From JAGNNV01 sp031412915 (GTDB taxonomy: Bacteria > Acidobacteriota > Vicinamibacteria > Fen-336 > JAGNNV01): a stretch of DNA of 18,008 bases. Under the pieces are notes generated by a model. The model was not told the origin of the DNA, made no database searches, and saw nothing but the letters and a program-made list of their open reading frames with translations. The stretch's first letter is position 1; every line of letters starts with the position of its first letter. Location of the stretch: assembly GCA_031412915.1 (NCBI GenBank), contig JANODX010000139.1, positions 1 to 18,008 of the forward strand, in the 5' to 3' direction. The position numbers and the translations under genes are program-made. Positions 14,642 through 18,008 of the stretch are shown piece by piece.

Positions 14642-16038
14642 GATCGGCGGCCGGCCTTCAATATCTCCACCAGCGCTTGTTCCAGCTCCTTGTCCTCTCC
14701 AGGAAGAACCGTGCGCAGGTCGAAGAGGAGCTCGTCGTCCTCGATGCGCGCGATCACGGGAGGCGAAGCCTCGCGAAGGCGTCGCGCCATCGAATCGGCC
14801 GACTGATCCTTCGGTCGAATGGCCACGGCGCAGGAGGGCAGGGCGACATCCGGAGCAGCCCCCCCTCCCACCGCGGAGTTGACCTCTCGAACCTCGATCG
14901 CGGCCCCGCCGACCTGGCGCAGCCGATCCCGCAGGCCCTCGGCCCGCGATTGAATCTGGGCCCGGGGCATCACCAGCATGCGCGGCACGGGAAGCGCCTC
15001 GCGCCGGCCCGCCTCGTGAAGAGCCAGCACGCCGTCGAGGGCCGCGATCGTCATCTTGTCGACGCGCAACGCACGATAAAGGGGATTTCGCCGCAAGGCG
15101 TCGACCGCTTTCCTGCGACCGATCAGAAGTCCGGCCTGCGGTCCGCCGAGCAGTTTGTCCCCGCTCGCCGTGACCACATCGACGCCCGCGGCCAGGCTCT
15201 CCGAGATGGTCGCTTCCTGATTCAGGGGTTCCGTCATCTGGTCGAGCAATCCGCTCCCGAGATCCTCGACCACGGTCACCGAACGCTCGCGCCCCAGGGC
15301 CACGAGGTCCTTGAGGGAGGCGCTTTCCGTGAAGCCCACGATCCGGAAGTTCGACGGATGGACCCGCATGATGAGACCGGTCTGAGGCGTGATCGCGTTC
15401 GCGAAATCGGCGATGCGGGTGCGGTTCGTGGTGCCGACCTCGCGCAGTTGGGCCCCGCCCTTCTCGAGGATTTCCGGAATTCGAAACGAACCGCCGATCT
15501 CCACCAGCTCCCCGCGGCTCACCAGGACCTCACGGCCAAGGGCGAAGGTGTTGACGGCGAGAAGCACGGCCGCCGCGTTGTTGTTGACCACCACGGAGGC
15601 CTCGGCCGAGAGCATGGCCTGAAGCCGTCCCTCCGCGTGGGTCTCGCGATGCCCGCGGTCGCCCTTCGCGAGGTCGAATTCGAGATTGGAGTACGACGAC
15701 GCGATGGCGGCCACGTGAGCGGCGATTTCGGGGGAGAGAGGCGCGCGGCCGAGGTTGGTGTGGACCACCACTCCGGTGGCGTTGATGACACGTTTGAGGG
15801 AGTGTCCGGCCGCGTGATCGCTCGCGACCGCGATTCGAGAGTCGATGGACTCGAGGGCGCGCTCGAATCCCGGCGCGTCTTTCTCCGCCGCCAGGGTTCG
15901 CAGGACGGCTATCTGCTCCTGCATCACCCGCTCCACGACCCTGCGCCCCCGCGCGGCCACGGCAGCCTTCAGAGAAGGGCGTTCCAGAAGCTTCGCAATC
16001 TGCGGAATGCGGCGGCGAAGATCCTCGTTGGGCGTCAT
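14638..16038 (-). CDS. selA: L-seryl-tRNA(Sec) selenium transferase
   Basis: PLP enzyme that converts seryl-tRNA(Sec) to selenocysteinyl-tRNA(Sec) using selenophosphate; works as a large cytoplasmic ring complex. The protein has 466 residues, like E. coli SelA (463). It is recognisable across its length: INATGVVVHTNLGRAPLS (85-102), VVNNNAAAVLL (150-160), REVGTTNRTRI (199-209), PSNFRIVGF, VVEDLGSGLL, and the PLP-lysine site TASGDKLLGGPQAG with Lys295. ATG 16038 gives the expected N-terminus; the much longer open frame continuing to 17313 is antisense/out-of-frame noise over the next gene. It starts 47 nt after the membrane-protein gene and overlaps the M23 gene by 4 nt. selB, selD and the tRNA(Sec) gene are not in the window, so Sec usage must be completed elsewhere in the genome. 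Confidence 0.95.
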   Translation of the reverse strand: MTPNEDLRRRIPQIAKLLERPSLKAAVAARGRRVVERVMQEQIAVLRTLAAEKDAPGFERALESIDSRIAVASDHAAGHSLKRVINATGVVVHTNLGRAPLSPEIAAHVAAIASSYSNLEFDLAKGDRGHRETHAEGRLQAMLSAEASVVVNNNAAAVLLAVNTFALGREVLVSRGELVEIGGSFRIPEILEKGGAQLREVGTTNRTRIADFANAITPQTGLIMRVHPSNFRIVGFTESASLKDLVALGRERSVTVVEDLGSGLLDQMTEPLNQEATISESLAAGVDVVTASGDKLLGGPQAGLLIGRRKAVDALRRNPLYRALRVDKMTIAALDGVLALHEAGRREALPVPRMLVMPRAQIQSRAEGLRDRLRQVGGAAIEVREVNSAVGGGAAPDVALPSCAVAIRPKDQSADSMARRLREASPPVIARIEDDELLFDLRTVLPGEDKELEQALVEILKAGRRS

Positions 16039-16085
16039 GGTCAAGGGCGAAGCCCTGATCTTAGTGGCGGCCGATTGGTTGCGGC

Positions 16086-17777
16086 TCAGGGCCCGACCAG
16101 TTCGTAGACAACGTCGAGGTCGAAATCCGAGCGTTCGGAATTCGCGAACCTCGCCACTTCGCGGAGACGGTCCTTCATCTGTGCAATCTGCTCCTCCATG
16201 CGCTCTCTTTGATTGGGCCCAAAACCGCGCAGGTGGACGAGGACGTACTTCGTTCGGGCTTCCTTCATCACGTCGAGCGCCTCGGCTTCGGGGAACGAAC
16301 CGGCGGTGGCGCGAAAGCGCTGAACCAGCGCCGTCTCCGCCCCGGCGAAACCGTTCACCAGCCTCTGCCAGTGCATGGTGGACCAGACCATGTAGATGCT
16401 GTCGTGAAACGCGGGACGCCCGAAGTCGGAGGCGGCGCGCGCCGGGAGTTCGGCCACGATCGTTCCCGCCGGTCGTTGCCCCAGCCACTGGTACACCCGC
16501 GGGACGCTGTGGCGCGAGTCGATCACGTTGGTGAAAGGCGGAGCGGGAATGGGGGCGATGCGCGCCTCGGCCAGGAATGCGATGAGAGCGATCCCGGAGA
16601 CGATGGTCGATCGCCGCAGCGAATTGAGGGCAAGGCCGGAGAGCAAGGCCAGGGCGAAGGCCACGAAGATCCCCGCCCGCCCGGTGGCCCGTATGTTCGA
16701 GAAGACAGGAACGTACTCGCGAAGCAGAGCGAACGGCCCCGGGAAAAGCGTAACGCCCCTCATGCGGATCTCGGGACCAAGGGCCAGCAGACCGGCGGTA
16801 AGGCCGAGCACCGCGAGGGCGGCCACCAGGCGCCACTCCGTCCGGGGAATGTGGCGAGGAAGCCGGACGAGAGCGGCCCCCGCCAGAACGACGACGACGA
16901 GTCCGGGGAAGAGGTTGCTCGGATCGCCGCGGAAGTTCTCCGTCAAGCCGCCCCACACCCGGTTCCAACCGTTGGCGGCGAGGAAGGTCTGAAGCGAGGC
17001 CGCGTATTTCAGCGTGTCGCCGGTGGACCGGACGAAACCAAGCGGCGCGAGCGCCTCCCGGCTCAGAGCGTAGAGCGGGTAGAGGAAGACCGCGGCCACC
17101 ACCACGGCCCAACCGCTTCGGACCAGAACCGTCTTCACCCGAGGTCCGAAAAGGAAAGGGACCAAGGAGACGGGCAGAAGCACGGCGAAGAAGAGACCGT
17201 GATAGCCGCAGGCCAGAAACGAGAGAGCGAAGAAGAGGCCGGTCCGCGCCGCGTCCGCGACCGTTGGCTCGATGCAGAACCGGCGAGCGAAGAGATAGAC
17301 GAGGGGGATCCACTGCGTTCCGAGGGTTGAAAGATGGGCCAACTGATCGACGCGTATGGGAGAAAAGGCGAAAAAGGCGCCGGTGGCCAGGGCCGCGGGC
17401 GGGTCGAGTCCGATGTCGCGGCCGAGACGCCAGGTGAAGAGACCGGTCAGAATCCAGGTCAGAAGGCGGGCGAGGTTGAAGAGGAGAATCGCGTCGTCGG
17501 TAAACCAGGAGAGAGGAAGAACGAGCAATCCGGTGCCCAGAACCGGTTCATCCATGAAGAAAGTGAAACGGCTCGGCGCGTAGAAGTTGCCGTGGGGCAG
17601 GCCGAGCGGATCGGTCTTGAGCGCGTGCAACTGGAAGCCCACCGCCCAGGCGAAGTACGCCGAGTCGCCGGCGTCGATGACGTGGAGGCGCGCGGCGAAA
17701 GGCCAGGTCATGGCCGCGGTCAGCAGGGTGAAGAGGGCGAGGGCCGCCCCCCACTCTTTGGCACTTGGTCGAATCAA
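16086..17777 (-). CDS. Polytopic membrane protein, GT-C/PMT-like glycosyltransferase
   Basis: A 563-residue protein with about ten or more hydrophobic segments and a soluble C-terminal region from ~420. The first outside loop carries acidic residues (IDAGDSAYFAW, Asp35 and Asp38) and NFYAPSRFTFFMDEP, typical of GT-C-type membrane glycosyltransferases. The tail contains VYQWLGQRPAGTIVAELP, a pattern common in large uncharacterised bacterial members. Donor and acceptor are unknown. It is unlike the plus-strand GT-C-like protein (7833-9353) in sequence but similar in plan. The start is TTG 17777; no Shine-Dalgarno site is seen, but a -10-like box lies 7 nt upstream. It heads the minus-strand run leading to selA. 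Confidence 0.65.
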   Translation of the reverse strand: MIRPSAKEWGAALALFTLLTAAMTWPFAARLHVIDAGDSAYFAWAVGFQLHALKTDPLGLPHGNFYAPSRFTFFMDEPVLGTGLLVLPLSWFTDDAILLFNLARLLTWILTGLFTWRLGRDIGLDPPAALATGAFFAFSPIRVDQLAHLSTLGTQWIPLVYLFARRFCIEPTVADAARTGLFFALSFLACGYHGLFFAVLLPVSLVPFLFGPRVKTVLVRSGWAVVVAAVFLYPLYALSREALAPLGFVRSTGDTLKYAASLQTFLAANGWNRVWGGLTENFRGDPSNLFPGLVVVVLAGAALVRLPRHIPRTEWRLVAALAVLGLTAGLLALGPEIRMRGVTLFPGPFALLREYVPVFSNIRATGRAGIFVAFALALLSGLALNSLRRSTIVSGIALIAFLAEARIAPIPAPPFTNVIDSRHSVPRVYQWLGQRPAGTIVAELPARAASDFGRPAFHDSIYMVWSTMHWQRLVNGFAGAETALVQRFRATAGSFPEAEALDVMKEARTKYVLVHLRGFGPNQRERMEEQIAQMKDRLREVARFANSERSDFDLDVVYELVGP

Positions 17778-17784
17778 GAGCCCG

Positions 17785-17790
17785 AGCGTA
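17785..17790 (-). promoter_or_regulatory. Candidate extended -10 for leaderless start of the minus-strand operon
   Basis: TACGCT on the minus strand, preceded by TGC (extended -10 form), ends 7 nt before the TTG start at 17777. With no ribosome site in between, transcription could begin at the start codon itself. No clear -35. Confidence 0.35.
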
Positions 17791-17801
17791 GCAAACCCTC
17801 A

Positions 17802-17841
17802 GGGGGACGCGCGCCTGCCGCGGTCGCGCGCGCGTCACCCC
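17802..17841. other. Strong GC-rich hairpin between the membrane-protein operon and the IS630 end
   Basis: gggg + gacgcgcgc (17802-17814) pairs with gcgcgcgtc + cccc (17828-17836 and 17838-17841), with one bulged A at 17837 and a 13 nt loop. That makes 13 base pairs, nearly all G-C, with alternating CG runs. No T-run follows on either side, so it is not a standard intrinsic terminator. It could block read-through from the transposase into the operon, but this is inference. Confidence 0.5.
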
Positions 17842-17868
17842 GCGAACGGCCGCCAGGAATGACCGAAC

Positions 17869-18008
17869 TAGTCATGTGTTTCACGCTGTTGGAGTCTTAT
17901 CCAGGGCGAGGCGTGCGCGACGTACTTTCTCGATGATCGTTTCGGCCTTCGCCTTCCAGACAAATGGTCGAGGGCTGTCGTTGTGCCCGTCGATGTAGTC
18001 GGAGATTG
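17869..18008 (-). mobile_element. End of an IS630-type insertion sequence (rest outside window)
   Basis: Contains the transposase C-terminus. IS630 elements insert at TA dinucleotides; the nearest TA outside the gene is at 17869-17870 (in actagt), 10 nt after the transposase stop, which would leave a very short element end. This boundary is inferred and would need the other end of the element to confirm it. Confidence 0.55.
17881..18008 (-). CDS. IS630-family transposase, C-terminal fragment
   Basis: The gene enters from the right edge and its last 41 codons are visible (frame 18006 to stop 17883-17881). The peptide starts ISDYIDGHNDSPRPFVWKAK and ends KVRRARLALDKTPTA. The (Y)I..HN....PFVW+A..I pattern followed by a basic helix is the usual C-terminus of IS630/Tc1-mariner-like DDE transposases. 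The catalytic residues lie outside the window, so whether the element is intact cannot be judged. Confidence 0.8.
   Translation of the reverse strand, partial: ISDYIDGHNDSPRPFVWKAKAETIIEKVRRARLALDKTPTA

Noticed and set aside
16039..17313. N-terminal extension of the selA frame giving an 891-residue product
   Set aside because: The extension is Arg/Pro/Ser-rich and overlaps the membrane-protein gene in another frame; SelA homology begins at ATG 16038 with normal length.
16209..17330. 373-codon plus-strand frame over the minus-strand membrane protein
   Set aside because: Gly/Glu/Arg-rich shadow of a hydrophobic coding sequence on the opposite strand.

Overview
The window is high-GC, densely coding bacterial DNA. 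The gene mix (a secreted RHS/YD-repeat protein, a DUF885 protein, a Tat-exported HisC-like aminotransferase, GT-C-type membrane proteins) resembles soil or sediment Acidobacteriota or related deep lineages. This is an impression from gene content only: there is no rRNA or other marker gene here.

Layout. (1) Positions 1-141 look like the end of an IS21-type insertion sequence, with a ladder of ~22-23 nt repeats. It cuts off the 3' end of a minus-strand RHS/YD-repeat gene (start 3006). (2) A 167 nt divergent intergenic region (3007-3173) carries signals for both directions. (3) From 3174 to 11564 a tight plus-strand run of seven genes follows: ferredoxin/flavodoxin-NADP reductase-like flavoprotein, two-domain ThyX-like protein, DprE1-like FAD oxidase, DprE2-like SDR reductase, polytopic GT-C-like membrane protein, exported DUF885 protein lacking the usual metal motif, and the tRNA methyltransferase TrmL. 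Gaps are 2-67 nt, with one 4-nt overlap. (4) Converging on it is a minus-strand run from 17777 down to 11591: GT-C-like membrane protein, SelA, exported M23-type peptidase with an altered zinc motif, Tat-signal HisC-like aminotransferase, and a YqjF/DUF2071 protein. (5) At 17881-18008 is the C-terminus of an IS630-type transposase, so the chromosomal block is bracketed by mobile-element sequence on both sides.

How the genes may work together. DprE1 and DprE2 homologues with overlapping reading frames are the two-step 2'-epimerase that turns polyprenyl-phospho-ribose into polyprenyl-phospho-arabinose. A GT-C-like membrane protein follows immediately, so the three could make and use a lipid-linked pentofuranose for a surface glycan. 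The partner enzyme that makes polyprenyl-phospho-ribose (UbiA-type) is not in the window. The first three plus-strand genes are all predicted flavoproteins. SelA implies selenocysteine use, but selB, selC and selD are not here. I saw no defence system, CRISPR array, tRNA or rRNA. The least ordinary items are the duplicated, motif-degenerate ThyX homologue next to an FNR with an insertion, the DprE1-DprE2-GT-C cassette outside Actinobacteria, and three enzymes with altered active-site motifs.
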